Notes: a model not told the origin generated them from the sequence alone. A stretch of DNA of 64,000 bases from RSA11 sp965652565 (GCA_965652565.1 CBFGWL010000004.1:1-64000), one strand, 5' to 3'; shown: positions 41,820 to 51,038, counted from the stretch's first letter. Numbers and translations: made by a program.

Positions 41820-43016
41820 TTATTGGGTTGCCTCCTGGGCGACTTGGGTTTCTTCGCGCGCCGGAGCGGGTGCGCCGCTGGACTCGCGAACGAGGTGGAT
41901 GTGCTCGGGAGCCCAGCTCAGGCGCACGTCGGCGCCGCCGCCGGGGAGGTTCCCGCGCTCGCGCTCGTCCGCGTTCGGGACGAGCACCGTCATCGGCACG
42001 TCGCCGGGCAGTCGGACGACGATCTGCGTCGCGGTGCCGAGGTAGACGGAGGACTCGACGATGCCGTCAACCCGCGGCCAGCCGTCGGGCGGGGACTCGT
42101 CGCGCGCGTCGATACGCAGCTTCTCGGGGCGCACGACCGCGTGGCAGCGCTCGCCCGTCGCCAGGCCGTTGCTCTCGGCCTCGATCTCCACGCCGGCGTC
42201 CAGGCGCACGCGCGCCCGCGTGCCGTTCGCCTGCTCGACGACGGCGGGCATCAAGTTCGAGACGCCGATGAAGCCCGCCACGAAGGTGGTGGCGGGACGC
42301 TCGTAGACGGAGACCGGGCCGTCGACCTGCTCGATACGCCCCTCATTCATGACCGCGATGCGGTCGGACATGGTGAGCGCTTCCTCCTGGTCGTGCGTCA
42401 CGTAGATGAAGGTGATCCCGACCTCGCGCTGGATGCGCTTGAGCTCGAGCTGCAGCCCCTTGCGGAGCTTGAGGTCGAGGGCGCCCAGTGGCTCGTCGAG
42501 GAGGAGGACCTTGGGGAGGTTGACCAGCGCCCGGGCGAGCGCGACGCGCTGCTGCATGCCCCCGGAGAGCTGCGAGGGCTTGCGGTTGATGTGCTGGGCG
42601 AGCCCGACGCGCTCGAGCTCCTCCTGCACGCGGCGCTTGATCTCGGCCTTGCCCACGCCCTTGCGCTTCAGCCCGAACGCGACGTTGTCGCCGACGCTGA
42701 GGTGGGGGAAGAGCGCGTAGCTCTGGAAGACGGTGTTCGTCGGCCGCTTGTGGGCCGGCAGGTCCTCGACGCTCTGCCCGTCGATCAGGATCTGACCCGT
42801 CGTGGGCTCCTCGAAGCCGGCGATCATCCTCAGGGTCGTCGTCTTGCCGCATCCCGAGGGGCCGAGCAGGGTGAAGAACTCGCCGCTCGCGATATCGAGA
42901 TCCATCTCCGCGACGGCGACCAGCTCGCCGAACGCCTTGCTCACGCCGCGCAGCGAAACGCTCGGGGTGCTGCTCGCGCCGTTCGAGGACCTCGGATCAG
43001 CCGCCGTTGCGTCCAA
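41820..43016 (-). CDS. potA: Spermidine/putrescine ABC transporter ATPase PotA
   Basis: A 398-residue ATPase starting at TTG 43016 with a GGAGG four bases upstream. Walker A is GPSGCGKTTTLRM, the signature LSGGMQQRV, Walker B LLLDEPLGALDLK and switch VTHDQEEAL. The C-terminal TOBE-like region (about 290-385) is typical of PotA. The stop overlaps the original potD ATG by one base. It is the first gene of a leftward potA-potD-potB-potC operon that diverges from the putrescine aminotransferase gene. Confidence 0.93.
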   Translation of the reverse strand: MDATAADPRSSNGASSTPSVSLRGVSKAFGELVAVAEMDLDIASGEFFTLLGPSGCGKTTTLRMIAGFEEPTTGQILIDGQSVEDLPAHKRPTNTVFQSYALFPHLSVGDNVAFGLKRKGVGKAEIKRRVQEELERVGLAQHINRKPSQLSGGMQQRVALARALVNLPKVLLLDEPLGALDLKLRKGLQLELKRIQREVGITFIYVTHDQEEALTMSDRIAVMNEGRIEQVDGPVSVYERPATTFVAGFIGVSNLMPAVVEQANGTRARVRLDAGVEIEAESNGLATGERCHAVVRPEKLRIDARDESPPDGWPRVDGIVESSVYLGTATQIVVRLPGDVPMTVLVPNADERERGNLPGGGADVRLSWAPEHIHLVRESSGAPAPAREETQVAQEATQ

Positions 43017-43164
43017 ACCGCCTCCGTTCCATCTCTCTCTCCCGCTCAGGTGTCGGCCCGCTTGCTCCGGCTCGTCCAGCGTTCGCGCGCCTCACTCTCC
43101 GGTCAGGCTATGCGCCCACTCCCAGTCACGCAAGGGGCGAAACTCCCAAAACGTCCAAATGACG

Positions 43165-43181
43165 TTATACACGGTGTACAA
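43165..43181. promoter_or_regulatory. Palindromic operator in the potA-aminotransferase divergent region
   Basis: TTNTACACGGTGTANAA is a near-perfect 17-base palindrome centred on G 43173. It lies between the divergent potA and aminotransferase genes, overlapping a TATAAC -10-like hexamer on the potA strand. It is an obvious candidate operator for a regulator of the polyamine genes, possibly the PucR protein encoded at 44.7 kb, but the match to any known family is not established. Confidence 0.55.
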
Positions 43182-43212
43182 GACTGCCAGGAGAAGTTGA
43201 ACCGTAAATCGC

Positions 43213-43241
43213 TTGTCCCCGGTGCCAATCGCGGCTACGGT
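43213..43241 (+). promoter_or_regulatory. Candidate promoter of the aminotransferase gene
   Basis: TTGTCC and TACGGT with 17 bases between them fit a vegetative promoter, with transcription expected near 43250 and the ATG at 43287. It lies 32 bases right of the palindrome. Confidence 0.4.
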
Positions 43242-43286
43242 TGTACGGAACGTCGGATTCAACTCGACACGGAGGCGGAGAAAATC

Positions 43287-44681
43287 ATGGCCACCACCAC
43301 CGCACCCACTGGGGCTACCTCGAGCGCTGAGCTCCAGGAGCTCGCGCGGAAGCACCTGTGGATGCACTTCACGCGCATGGGCGGATACGACGAGGAGCAT
43401 CCGATCCCGATCCTCGCGCGTGGGGAGGGCCCCTACCTCTGGGACGTCGAGGGCAATCGCTACCTCGACGGCCTCTCCGGATTGTTCTGTTCGAACATCG
43501 GCCACGGGCGTACCGAGATCGGTGAGGCCATGGCCCGCCAGGTCGCCGAGCTCGACTACACCACCAACTGGAGCTACGCCCATCCGCGCGCGATCGAGCT
43601 CGCGGCGCGCGTCGCTGAGCTCGCGCCCGGCGATCTCAATCACGTCTTCTTCACCTCAGGCGGCAGCGAGGCAGTTGAGTCCGCGTTCAAGCTCGCCCGC
43701 CAGTACTTCCGCATCAAGGGCAAGGGCACGAAGTACAAGGTGATCGCCCGCGAGGTCGCCTACCACGGCACCAGCATGGGCTGCCTCATGGCGACCGGCA
43801 TCACCCCCCTGCGCGCCCCCTTCGAGCCCTTCGCGGTCGGCGGCTGCCACGTGCCGAACACGAACTCGTACCACTGGCCGGAGGATCGCGACCCGCTCTG
43901 GGCCGCCGAGAAGATCGCCGAGCGGATCGAGTTCGAGGGGCCGGAGACCGTCGCCGCTGTGATCCTGGAGCCGGTCCAGAACGCCGGCGGCTGCTTCACG
44001 CCGCAGGAGGGCTACTTCCAGCGCGTGCGCGAGATCTGCGACGAGTACGACGTCCTGATGATCTCGGACGAGGTGATCTGCGCCTGGGGTCGCCTCGGCT
44101 ACTACTTCGGCGCTGAGCGCTACGGGTTCCAGCCGGACATGATCACGACGGCCAAGGGGCTCACCTCCGCGTACGCCCCGATGGGCGCGCTGATCGCCTC
44201 CGAGAAGCTGTATGAGCCGTTCGCGGAGGGCACGAACTCCTTCACGCACGGGTTCACTTTCGCCGGGCATCCAGTGGCCGCTGCCGCAGCGCTCGCAAAC
44301 CTCGACATCTTCGAGAACGAGGACATCTGCGGCCACGTGCGCGAGCACGAGGCGGAGTTCCGCGGGATGCTCGAGGGCCTGCGCGACATTCCCATCGTGG
44401 GCGACGTCCGCGGCGCCGGGTTCTTCCACGCGATCGAGCTGGTCAAGGACCAGGAGACGAAGGAGGGCTTCAACGATGAGGAGTCCGAGTGGCTGCTCCG
44501 CGAGTTCCTCTCCGGCGAGCTCTACCGCCGCGGCCTGATCTGCCGCGCGGACGATCGCGGCGACCCCGTCGTCCAGCTTTCGCCACCGCTCATCTGCGAC
44601 AGCGAGCAATTCGAGGAGATCGAGTCGGTGCTGCGACCCGTCCTCGAGGAGGCCGCGGACAAGGTCCAGGCGCGGGGCTAA
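43287..44681 (+). CDS. Class III aminotransferase, putrescine-pyruvate type
   Basis: A 464-residue PLP-dependent omega-aminotransferase. ATG 43287 follows GGAGGCGGAG; the open frame to the left is antisense to potA. The PLP site is intact: FFTSGGSEAVESAFKLARQY (about 119-138), ISDEVICAWGRLGYYFG (about 257-273) and the lysine in TTAKGLTSAYAPMGA (about 287-301). It resembles SpuC-type putrescine-pyruvate aminotransferases. With the alanine dehydrogenase and aldehyde dehydrogenase downstream it forms a complete putrescine-to-GABA route. The amine donor is inferred from context. Confidence 0.88.
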   Translation: MATTTAPTGATSSAELQELARKHLWMHFTRMGGYDEEHPIPILARGEGPYLWDVEGNRYLDGLSGLFCSNIGHGRTEIGEAMARQVAELDYTTNWSYAHPRAIELAARVAELAPGDLNHVFFTSGGSEAVESAFKLARQYFRIKGKGTKYKVIAREVAYHGTSMGCLMATGITPLRAPFEPFAVGGCHVPNTNSYHWPEDRDPLWAAEKIAERIEFEGPETVAAVILEPVQNAGGCFTPQEGYFQRVREICDEYDVLMISDEVICAWGRLGYYFGAERYGFQPDMITTAKGLTSAYAPMGALIASEKLYEPFAEGTNSFTHGFTFAGHPVAAAAALANLDIFENEDICGHVREHEAEFRGMLEGLRDIPIVGDVRGAGFFHAIELVKDQETKEGFNDEESEWLLREFLSGELYRRGLICRADDRGDPVVQLSPPLICDSEQFEEIESVLRPVLEEAADKVQARG

Positions 44682-44709
44682 TCCCCCGCCCGACCTCACC
44701 GCCGGGACG

Positions 44710-46275
44710 ATGCTGACCGTCTCGTCGCTGGTTTCCGATTGCGGCCTCGAGTTGGTCGCCGGAGCCGAGAACGGCGAGCGTCGCCTGCGGTGGGTCCACT
44801 CGACCGAACACCCCGATCCGACGCCGTGGCTGCTCGGCGGCGAGCTGGTCCTGACCACCGGGTACCGGCTCTCGAGCGACGCGGACCTGCGCCGATTCGT
44901 GGAGGCGCTCGACGGGGCCGGCGTCGCCGGCCTCGGGTTCGGCACGGGCTTCGACCACAACGAGGTGCCTGACTCCCTGGTCGCGGCGGCCAAGGAGACC
45001 GGCATGCCGCTCTTCGAGGTCCCGTACGAGATGCCGTTCATCGCGATTACCGAGCGCGCGGCGCGGACGCTCGTGAACGAGCAGTACGACCTGCTCGAGC
45101 GCAGCGCGCAGATCCATGAGCGCCTCGAGCGCCTGGTGATCGAGGACGGCGGCCTGCGCGGGATCACGGCGGCGATCGCGGGCGCGATCGGCGGGGCGGC
45201 GCTGGTGTTCGACGGGGCGGGCGACGAGGTCGCGCGCCACCCGCAGCGCGGCGTGTTGACGCCGGCGACCGTGAAGGCGCTCGGGGCCGAGCTCGCCGAG
45301 GTCGGCGCGCAGGGCCGGGCGCCCACCGCTTTCGAGCCCGACCAGTCATCGCTGCGCGATCGGGCGCTCGCGGTCCCCGTGCCGGCGCGCCGGGGCAGGC
45401 CGGCAGCGGGTTGGCTCGTGGTCGTGAGCGAGCGTCCGCCGCTCGGGGAGTTCGAGCGCCTCATCGCGCGTCAGGCGTCGATCGTCGTCGGCTTGGAGCT
45501 CATGCGCGAACGCGTGGTCCGCGAGACCGAACGGCGGCTGGCCGGCGATCTGCTGGCCGACCTGCTCAGCGGTCGCTTCACGCCCGGGGAGCTCGGCGGC
45601 CGCCTGCGCCCGTTCGGGATCCGCGACCAGGGCGCCGTCCTGGTGTTCGAGCTCGACGACCCGGGCGGCTCCGAACAGGCCCTCGAGTCGGCGCTCGCGG
45701 ACCAGGGAGTGGCCGCCCTCGTCGCGACCACCGCCGCCGCGGGCACTCCGCTGCTATGCGCGGTCGTGCAGGGCGATCGCGATCCGATCGAGGTCGCCCG
45801 CGCGGCCCGCGACGCGCTGCGCCCGACGGCGCCTGAGATCCGCGCGGCGGCGAGCCGTCCGGTGGGCGTCGGCATGCTGCGCAGGGGCTTTCACGAGGCG
45901 CGCTGCGCGCTCGAGGCGACGTCCTTCGCCGAGAACGGCAACGCGCCCGACGTCGCCTCGCACCGCGACCTCGGCGCCTTCACCCTGTTGCTCGCCCTGC
46001 AGGACGACGAGGCGTTGCGCCTGTACGCCGACGGCCTGCTCGAGCCCATCGAGCGCGGCGAGGGCGAGTACGGCGGCGAGCTCTTGCGCTCGCTCGAGGC
46101 GTTCATCGAGAACAACGGGAACTGGGAGCGCGCGGCGCGGCAGCTCTACTGCCACCGCCACACGCTCCGCTACCGGATCCGGAAGATCGAGGAGCTCACC
46201 GGCCGCGACCTCTCACGGGCGACGGACCGCATCGAGCTCTGGCTGGCACTGCAAGCACGCGAACTCGTGAAGTGA
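44710..46275 (+). CDS. PucR-family transcriptional regulator
   Basis: A 521-residue regulator. The N-terminal PucR domain is SLVSDCGLELVAGAENGERRLRWVHSTEHPDPTPWLLGGELVLTTGYRL (about residues 5-53). A GGDEF-like/CdaR middle part follows, and the C-terminal helix-turn-helix is NNGNWERAARQLYCHRHTLRYRIRKIEELTG (about 464-495). PucR/CdaR regulators control purine, amine or GABA catabolism. It is within the polyamine gene row, 28 bases after the aminotransferase, so it probably regulates this cluster. Confidence 0.88.
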   Translation: MLTVSSLVSDCGLELVAGAENGERRLRWVHSTEHPDPTPWLLGGELVLTTGYRLSSDADLRRFVEALDGAGVAGLGFGTGFDHNEVPDSLVAAAKETGMPLFEVPYEMPFIAITERAARTLVNEQYDLLERSAQIHERLERLVIEDGGLRGITAAIAGAIGGAALVFDGAGDEVARHPQRGVLTPATVKALGAELAEVGAQGRAPTAFEPDQSSLRDRALAVPVPARRGRPAAGWLVVVSERPPLGEFERLIARQASIVVGLELMRERVVRETERRLAGDLLADLLSGRFTPGELGGRLRPFGIRDQGAVLVFELDDPGGSEQALESALADQGVAALVATTAAAGTPLLCAVVQGDRDPIEVARAARDALRPTAPEIRAAASRPVGVGMLRRGFHEARCALEATSFAENGNAPDVASHRDLGAFTLLLALQDDEALRLYADGLLEPIERGEGEYGGELLRSLEAFIENNGNWERAARQLYCHRHTLRYRIRKIEELTGRDLSRATDRIELWLALQARELVK

Positions 46276-46282
46276 GAGCGAT

Positions 46283-47467
46283 ATGAAGGTTGGAGTTCCT
46301 ACCGAGATCAAGGCCGACGAGTACCGGGTGGCGCTCACCCCTCTCGGGGTCCGGGAGCTGGTCGAGCACGGGCACGACGTGCTGATCCAGGCGGGCGCCG
46401 GCGAGGGCAGCGCGATCTCAGATGCCGACTTCGAGGCGCAGGGCGCGCGCCTCGTGCCGAGCGCCGAGGACGTCTTCGGCGAGGCCGACCTGGTCCTCAA
46501 GGTCAAAGAGCCCCAGCTTCCCGAGGTGGCGATGCTGCGTCCCGAGACGCTGCTTTTCACCTATCTACACCTGGCGCCGGCGCCTGAGCTCACGAAGGCG
46601 CTCTGCGAGTGCGGCGCGACTTGCGTGGCGTACGAGACCGTCGAGGATCGCAACGGCCGCCTCCCGCTGCTCACCCCGATGTCCGAGATCGCGGGCCGGA
46701 TCGCGACGCAAGCCGGCGCCTTCATGCTCGAGAAGCCGCTTGGCGGCCGCGGCATCCTGCTCGGCGGGGTGCCGGGCGTCGCGCCCGCGAACGTGATGAT
46801 CATCGGCGGCGGCGCGGTGGGCATGAACGCCGCATTCATCGCGATCGGGATGGAGGCCGACGTCTTCGTCTACGACACGAACATCGATCGGCTGCGTGAG
46901 CTCGACATCGCGTTCGCCGGCCGCGCCTCGACGGTGTACAGCTCGACGCTCTCGATCGAGGAGCGCCTGCCGACCGTGGATCTGGTGATCGGCGCCACGC
47001 TGGTTCCCGGCGCGCGGGCCCCGCACGTGATCACGCGCGAGCAGCTCAAGCTGCTCAAGCCGAGCGCGGTGCTGGTGGACGTCGCGATCGACCAGGGCGG
47101 CTGCTTCGAGACGTCGCGGCCCACGACCCACTCCGACCCGACCTACGAGGTTGACGGGATCATCCACTACTGCGTCGCGAACATGCCGGGCGCGGTGCCC
47201 ATCACCTCCACGTACGCGCTCACCAACGCGACCCTCCCGTACGTGCTCGCCCTCGCCGACCACGGGCTCGACGAGGCGGTGCGGCGCGACCCCGGGCTGC
47301 GGCCGGGCATCAACGTCGCGGCTGGCGCCGTGACCCACCCCGCCGTGGCGCACGACACAGGCTTCGACTACTTATCGCCCGAGGAGGCCCTCGGTATGGA
47401 CGCGCCGGCCGGCGTCGTCGACGGCAACGCGAACGCCGCGGCCGCGTCCGCCACGGCGCCGCACTGA
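46283..47467 (+). CDS. ald: Alanine dehydrogenase
   Basis: A 394-residue NAD-dependent enzyme catalysing L-alanine to pyruvate plus ammonia. It starts with MKVGVPTEIKADEYRVALTP and has the Rossmann motif VMIIGGGAVGMNAAFIAIGMEADVFVYD (about 169-196). HYCVANMPGAVPITSTYAL (about 297-315) is the conserved pyruvate-side block. In this cluster it would recycle the alanine produced when putrescine is transaminated with pyruvate. It starts 7 bases after the pucR stop. Confidence 0.93.
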   Translation: MKVGVPTEIKADEYRVALTPLGVRELVEHGHDVLIQAGAGEGSAISDADFEAQGARLVPSAEDVFGEADLVLKVKEPQLPEVAMLRPETLLFTYLHLAPAPELTKALCECGATCVAYETVEDRNGRLPLLTPMSEIAGRIATQAGAFMLEKPLGGRGILLGGVPGVAPANVMIIGGGAVGMNAAFIAIGMEADVFVYDTNIDRLRELDIAFAGRASTVYSSTLSIEERLPTVDLVIGATLVPGARAPHVITREQLKLLKPSAVLVDVAIDQGGCFETSRPTTHSDPTYEVDGIIHYCVANMPGAVPITSTYALTNATLPYVLALADHGLDEAVRRDPGLRPGINVAAGAVTHPAVAHDTGFDYLSPEEALGMDAPAGVVDGNANAAAASATAPH

Positions 47468-47524
47468 CGGCGCCGGTGACCCCTTGAACCAGGACAAACA
47501 CCGACACGAGGAGAGCGAAGACAG

Positions 47525-48973
47525 ATGACCACCACCGCCGGTCCGGCGACCAAGCTGCAGAACTTCATCAACGGCGAATTCGTCGATCCCGTCGACGGGC
47601 AGACCGAGGACGTCATCAACCCGGCCACCGGCGAGGTGATCGCCCAAGCTCCGCTGTCGAACGAGGAGGACGTGAATCGCGCGGTGGCGGCGGCCAAGAA
47701 GGCCTTCGAGACCTGGCAGCGCACCACGCCGCGCGAGCGCTCCGAGATGCTGCTGCGGCTCGCCGACGCGATCCTCGAGCACGGCGAGGAGTTCGCGGAC
47801 CTCGAGTCGGCCGACGCGGGCAAGCCGCGCCAGGCGTTCATCGACGAGGAGCTCGAGATGTGCGCCGACAACCTGCGGTTCTTCGCGGGCGCCGCGCGCA
47901 ACCTCGAGGGCAAGGCGGCTGGCGAGTACGTGGAGAACCACACCTCGTACGTGCGGCGTGAGCCGGTCGGCGTCTGCGCCCAGATCACGCCGTGGAACTA
48001 CCCGTTGATGATGGCGATGTGGAAGATCGGCCCGGCGTTCGCCGCGGGTTGTACGACCGTGCTCAAGCCGGCCGAGAACACGCCGCTCTCGACCTTCAAG
48101 CTCGCGGAGATCGCCGCCGAGATCTTCCCGCCGGGCGTGTTCAACGTCATCTCCGGTCACGGCGACACCGCCGGCGCGGCGCTCGTCCGGCACGACGACG
48201 TCGACTTCGTCTCGCTCACCGGCTCGCCCGAGACCGGGAAGTGGATCGCGCGCGAGGCCTCGAACACCCTCAAGCGCGTGCACCTCGAGCTCGGCGGCAA
48301 GGCGCCGGTGATCGTCTTCGACGACGTCGACATGGAGGCGACGCTCGAGTTCATCGCGGCGACCGCCCTGTTCAACGCTGGGCAGGACTGCACGGCGGCA
48401 ACGCGCATCCTCGCCTCGTCGAAGGTCTACGACGACGTCGTGGCGGGGCTCGCCGACGAGGCGAAGGGCTACAAGATGGGCGACCTCAACGATCCCGACA
48501 CGACGCTCGGGCCCGTGATCTCCGAGCGCCAGCGCGAGCGCGTGGGTGGCTTCATCGAGCGCAAGCCCTCGCACGCCGAGGTCGTCACCGGTGGCAAGGC
48601 GCCGGAGCTGCCCGGCTTCTTCTTCGAGCCGACCGTGGTCGCGAACCTGAAGCAAGACGACGAGATGGTCCAGAACGAGATCTTCGGGCCGGTCATGACC
48701 GTCCAGCGCTTCGACGACGAGCAGAAGGCGATCGAGTGGGCGAACGGCACCCGCTACGGGCTCGCGGCCTCGGTCTGGACGCGCGACATCGGGCGCGCGC
48801 TCCGCGTCACGAACGCGCTGCGCTTCGGCGCCGTGTGGGTGAACAACCACATCACGATGGCTTCGGAGATGCCCCACGGCGGCTACAAGCAGTCCGGCTA
48901 CGGCAAGGACATGTCGATGTACTCCGTCGAGGACTACACCGAGATCAAGCACGTGATGATCAACCTGGAGTAG
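47525..48973 (+). CDS. Aldehyde dehydrogenase, gamma-aminobutyraldehyde type
   Basis: A 482-residue NAD-dependent aldehyde dehydrogenase. Motifs: ITPWNYPLMMAMWKIGPAFAAGCTTVLKPAENTPLS, LELGGKAPVIVFDDVD with catalytic glutamate, FNAGQDCTAATRIL with nucleophile. Strong similarity in length and blocks to PatD/PuuC-type enzymes that oxidise 4-aminobutanal to GABA. A GAGGAGAG ribosome site precedes ATG 47525. Last gene of the putrescine-degradation row. Confidence 0.9.
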   Translation: MTTTAGPATKLQNFINGEFVDPVDGQTEDVINPATGEVIAQAPLSNEEDVNRAVAAAKKAFETWQRTTPRERSEMLLRLADAILEHGEEFADLESADAGKPRQAFIDEELEMCADNLRFFAGAARNLEGKAAGEYVENHTSYVRREPVGVCAQITPWNYPLMMAMWKIGPAFAAGCTTVLKPAENTPLSTFKLAEIAAEIFPPGVFNVISGHGDTAGAALVRHDDVDFVSLTGSPETGKWIAREASNTLKRVHLELGGKAPVIVFDDVDMEATLEFIAATALFNAGQDCTAATRILASSKVYDDVVAGLADEAKGYKMGDLNDPDTTLGPVISERQRERVGGFIERKPSHAEVVTGGKAPELPGFFFEPTVVANLKQDDEMVQNEIFGPVMTVQRFDDEQKAIEWANGTRYGLAASVWTRDIGRALRVTNALRFGAVWVNNHITMASEMPHGGYKQSGYGKDMSMYSVEDYTEIKHVMINLE

Positions 48974-49027
48974 GGCGCACGCGGCGATTCAAGAGGGCTA
49001 CCGGGCGGTCCAGGATCTCCCGGCGAG

Positions 49028-49963
49028 CTAGGCCGGCTCCGACGCGTCCCGCGGGGCGGGCGGCTCGAGCACCCACGGCTCCCGCGGCAGGCGGGCTGGG
49101 TCGAACCGGGCGACGAGGTCCGCAGCGGTGGCCTCCTCGCCCGGGTCGGCGAGCCCCAGTGACTCTGCCAGCATCGCCACTACCTGCGCCGGCGACGTCC
49201 CCAGGGCCCGGAGGTCGCGCAGGGTGACGGCCCCGTGGCGCTTCGCGAGGCGCCGGCCATCGGGGCCCAGGACCAGCGGGACGTGCGCCCAGGCGGGGCG
49301 CTCGTGGCCGAGCAGGTCGTAGAGCAGAGCCTGGCGCGGCGTTGAGGAGAGCAGGTCGTCGCCGCGCACGATCTCCCCGATCCCCTGGGCCGCGTCGTCG
49401 ACGACGACCGCGAGGTTGTAGGCGAAGGCGCCGTCGCGGCGCACGAGCACGATGTCGTCCACGGTCCGGGTGATCTCGCCGTGCAGGCGGTCGGTCGCGG
49501 CTACGACGGCGCCTTCGGCGCGCAGCCGCACGGCGTGGGCCTCGCCTGCGTCGATACGCCGCTGCGCCTCGCTCGCCGCTAGCCGCGCGCAGGTGCCGGG
49601 GTAGACGAGCTCCGCATCCTCGCCGTGCTGCGCTGAGGCGGCCTCGCGGATCTCGCGGCGGGAGCAGAAGCATGGGTAGGTCAGCTCGTCGCGCTGCAGC
49701 CGGGCGAGCGCCTCGGCGTACAACTCCTGGCGCTCGGACTGGCGGACCGGGCGCTCGTCCCAGTCGAGCCCGATCGCCCGCAGATCGTCGAGCTGCTCCG
49801 CGACGTAGCGCTCGCGGACACGGCCCTCGTCGAGGTCCTCGATGCGCACGAGGAACCGGGCCCCCTGCGATCGGGCGAAGAGCCAGGCGAGCAGCGCCGT
49901 CCGCAGGTTGCCGACGTGCAGCTCGCCGGTGGGCGAGGGCGCGAAGCGGCCGTCGGCCGTCAT
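49028..49963 (-). CDS. gluQ: Glutamyl-Q tRNA(Asp) synthetase (GluQRS)
   Basis: A 311-residue truncated glutamyl-tRNA synthetase paralogue that transfers glutamate to queuosine-34 of tRNA(Asp). The class I motif is FAPSPTGELHVGNLRTALLAW (HIGH variant HVGN), and the KMSKS region is replaced by LAKRHGAV. The zinc site CFCSRRE followed by YPGTC matches GluQRS. There is no anticodon-binding domain, which distinguishes it from normal GltX. It overlaps azlD by 4 bases at its start and converges with the aldehyde dehydrogenase gene. Confidence 0.88.
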   Translation of the reverse strand: MTADGRFAPSPTGELHVGNLRTALLAWLFARSQGARFLVRIEDLDEGRVRERYVAEQLDDLRAIGLDWDERPVRQSERQELYAEALARLQRDELTYPCFCSRREIREAASAQHGEDAELVYPGTCARLAASEAQRRIDAGEAHAVRLRAEGAVVAATDRLHGEITRTVDDIVLVRRDGAFAYNLAVVVDDAAQGIGEIVRGDDLLSSTPRQALLYDLLGHERPAWAHVPLVLGPDGRRLAKRHGAVTLRDLRALGTSPAQVVAMLAESLGLADPGEEATAADLVARFDPARLPREPWVLEPPAPRDASEPA

Positions 49964-50271
49964 AGGGCTCGGGCGAGCGCGGCGACGGCGGCGCCCACGA
50001 CGACCGCGCCGAGCAGGGCGTTGCGACGGACCATGAGCAGGCCGCCGGCTGCCGCGACGCCCAGGACGCGCTCGTCGAGCGTCAGATCGCCGTCGGTCTC
50101 CGTGAACGTCTGCGTGAACACGAGGGCGGAGAGCAGCGCGGGCGCCATCAGCGCGATCGTCCGCATGATCGGCGCGGGCAGCGGTCGGCCCCCGATCAGG
50201 ACCGGGCCCGAGGCCTTGATTGCGGCGGTGGCGACGATCAGCGCGACGATCGTGATCCAGGCGTCGTTCAT
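49960..50271 (-). CDS. azlD: AzlD-type branched-chain amino acid permease subunit
   Basis: A 103-residue membrane protein with about four hydrophobic segments. Start ATG 50271 overlaps the azlC stop (ATGA); an upstream GTG-free extension to 50349 is unlikely. It pairs with AzlC to export branched-chain amino acids or analogues. The AATAAIKASGPVLIGGRPLPAPIMRTIALMAPALLSAL block is typical of AzlD. Confidence 0.85.
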   Translation of the reverse strand: MNDAWITIVALIVATAAIKASGPVLIGGRPLPAPIMRTIALMAPALLSALVFTQTFTETDGDLTLDERVLGVAAAGGLLMVRRNALLGAVVVGAAVAALARAL

Positions 50272-50954
50272 GCGCCCTCCTTCTCCAGAGCCACCGGCTC
50301 CCAGTCGCGCTCGGCCCATCTCGTCAGCCCGACCAGCGCGGCCAGGCACGCGGCGATGATCGGCACACCGGGCGGGGTGAAGGGCGTCAGCGCGAGCGCG
50401 ATCACCACGGCCGCGGCGCCCACGACCACGGCGAGCCGCCCTCGCTGCGCCTCGCCGATCAAGAGCGCCAGGAAGAACGCGGGAAAGGCGGCATCCAACC
50501 CGAGGTCGTCAGGGTTGCCGATCAGCTCGCCTGCGAACACGCCGATCGCGGTGCCCACCACCCAGCCGATGTAGTTGGGCAGCGTCGCGGCCATCATGAA
50601 GGCCGGATCGAACCGACCGCCGTCGCGAATCGCCATCGCCCACGAGGCGTCGATCATCGTCTGGCCGATCAAGCCCCGGCGCAGGATCCCCCCTCTGAGG
50701 GACGGCGCGAGGGCGACGCCCATGGGCGCGAAGCGGGCGTTCATCAGGATGCCCGCCGCGATCGCCGCCCCGGGCCCGCCGCCGGCGGTGAGCACCGCGA
50801 GGGCGGCGAACTGCGCGGAGCCCGCGAAGACCAGGGCGGACATCACGATGGGGGCGACCGTGCCCATCACGGGGCGAGCGAGCACGCCGAACGAGATCGC
50901 GATCAGGAAGGTGGCGATCGCCACCGGCATTCCGGCCTTGACGCCAGCGCGCAT
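50268..50954 (-). CDS. azlC: AzlC-type branched-chain amino acid permease
   Basis: A 228-residue membrane protein with about five to six transmembrane segments. I place the start at ATG 50954, because the longer frame from 51014 would begin within the rho-independent terminator of the neighbouring NlpC gene. The AzlC hallmark VFAGSAQFAALAVL-x-AGGG and NARFAPMGVALAPSL are present. Exporters of this family move valine, leucine or similar substrates. AzlC, AzlD and gluQ form a coupled leftward row. Confidence 0.86.
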   Translation of the reverse strand: MRAGVKAGMPVAIATFLIAISFGVLARPVMGTVAPIVMSALVFAGSAQFAALAVLTAGGGPGAAIAAGILMNARFAPMGVALAPSLRGGILRRGLIGQTMIDASWAMAIRDGGRFDPAFMMAATLPNYIGWVVGTAIGVFAGELIGNPDDLGLDAAFPAFFLALLIGEAQRGRLAVVVGAAAVVIALALTPFTPPGVPIIAACLAALVGLTRWAERDWEPVALEKEGA

Positions 50955-50976
50955 GGCGTCTGAAAGTAGCGGCGAC

Positions 50977-51010
50977 AAAAAAGGGCGCGCCCCTTGCGGA
51001 GCGCGCCCTT
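50977..51010 (-). terminator. Rho-independent terminator of the NlpC/P60 gene
   Basis: Read on the minus strand: a perfect 10-base stem (AAGGGCGCGC/GCGCGCCCTT) around a 10-base loop, followed by a T6 run. It ends transcription of the leftward hydrolase gene and lies just before azlC. Confidence 0.85.
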
Positions 51011-51038
51011 GCAAACGTTTGCGGTCCTTCCGGTGGAC

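Noticed and set aside
41823..43286. N-terminal 488-codon extension of the aminotransferase frame
   Set aside because: It is antisense to potA and crosses the divergent regulatory region; homology begins at the ATG at 43287 with its own ribosome site.
49028..49963. Normal glutamyl-tRNA synthetase
   Set aside because: Only 311 residues with no anticodon-binding domain and the CxC...YxxxC zinc site of GluQRS.
50955..51014. Start of azlC at TTG 51014
   Set aside because: The extra 20 codons would run through the hairpin and A/T tract of the rho-independent terminator of the upstream gene; ATG 50954 is the sensible start.
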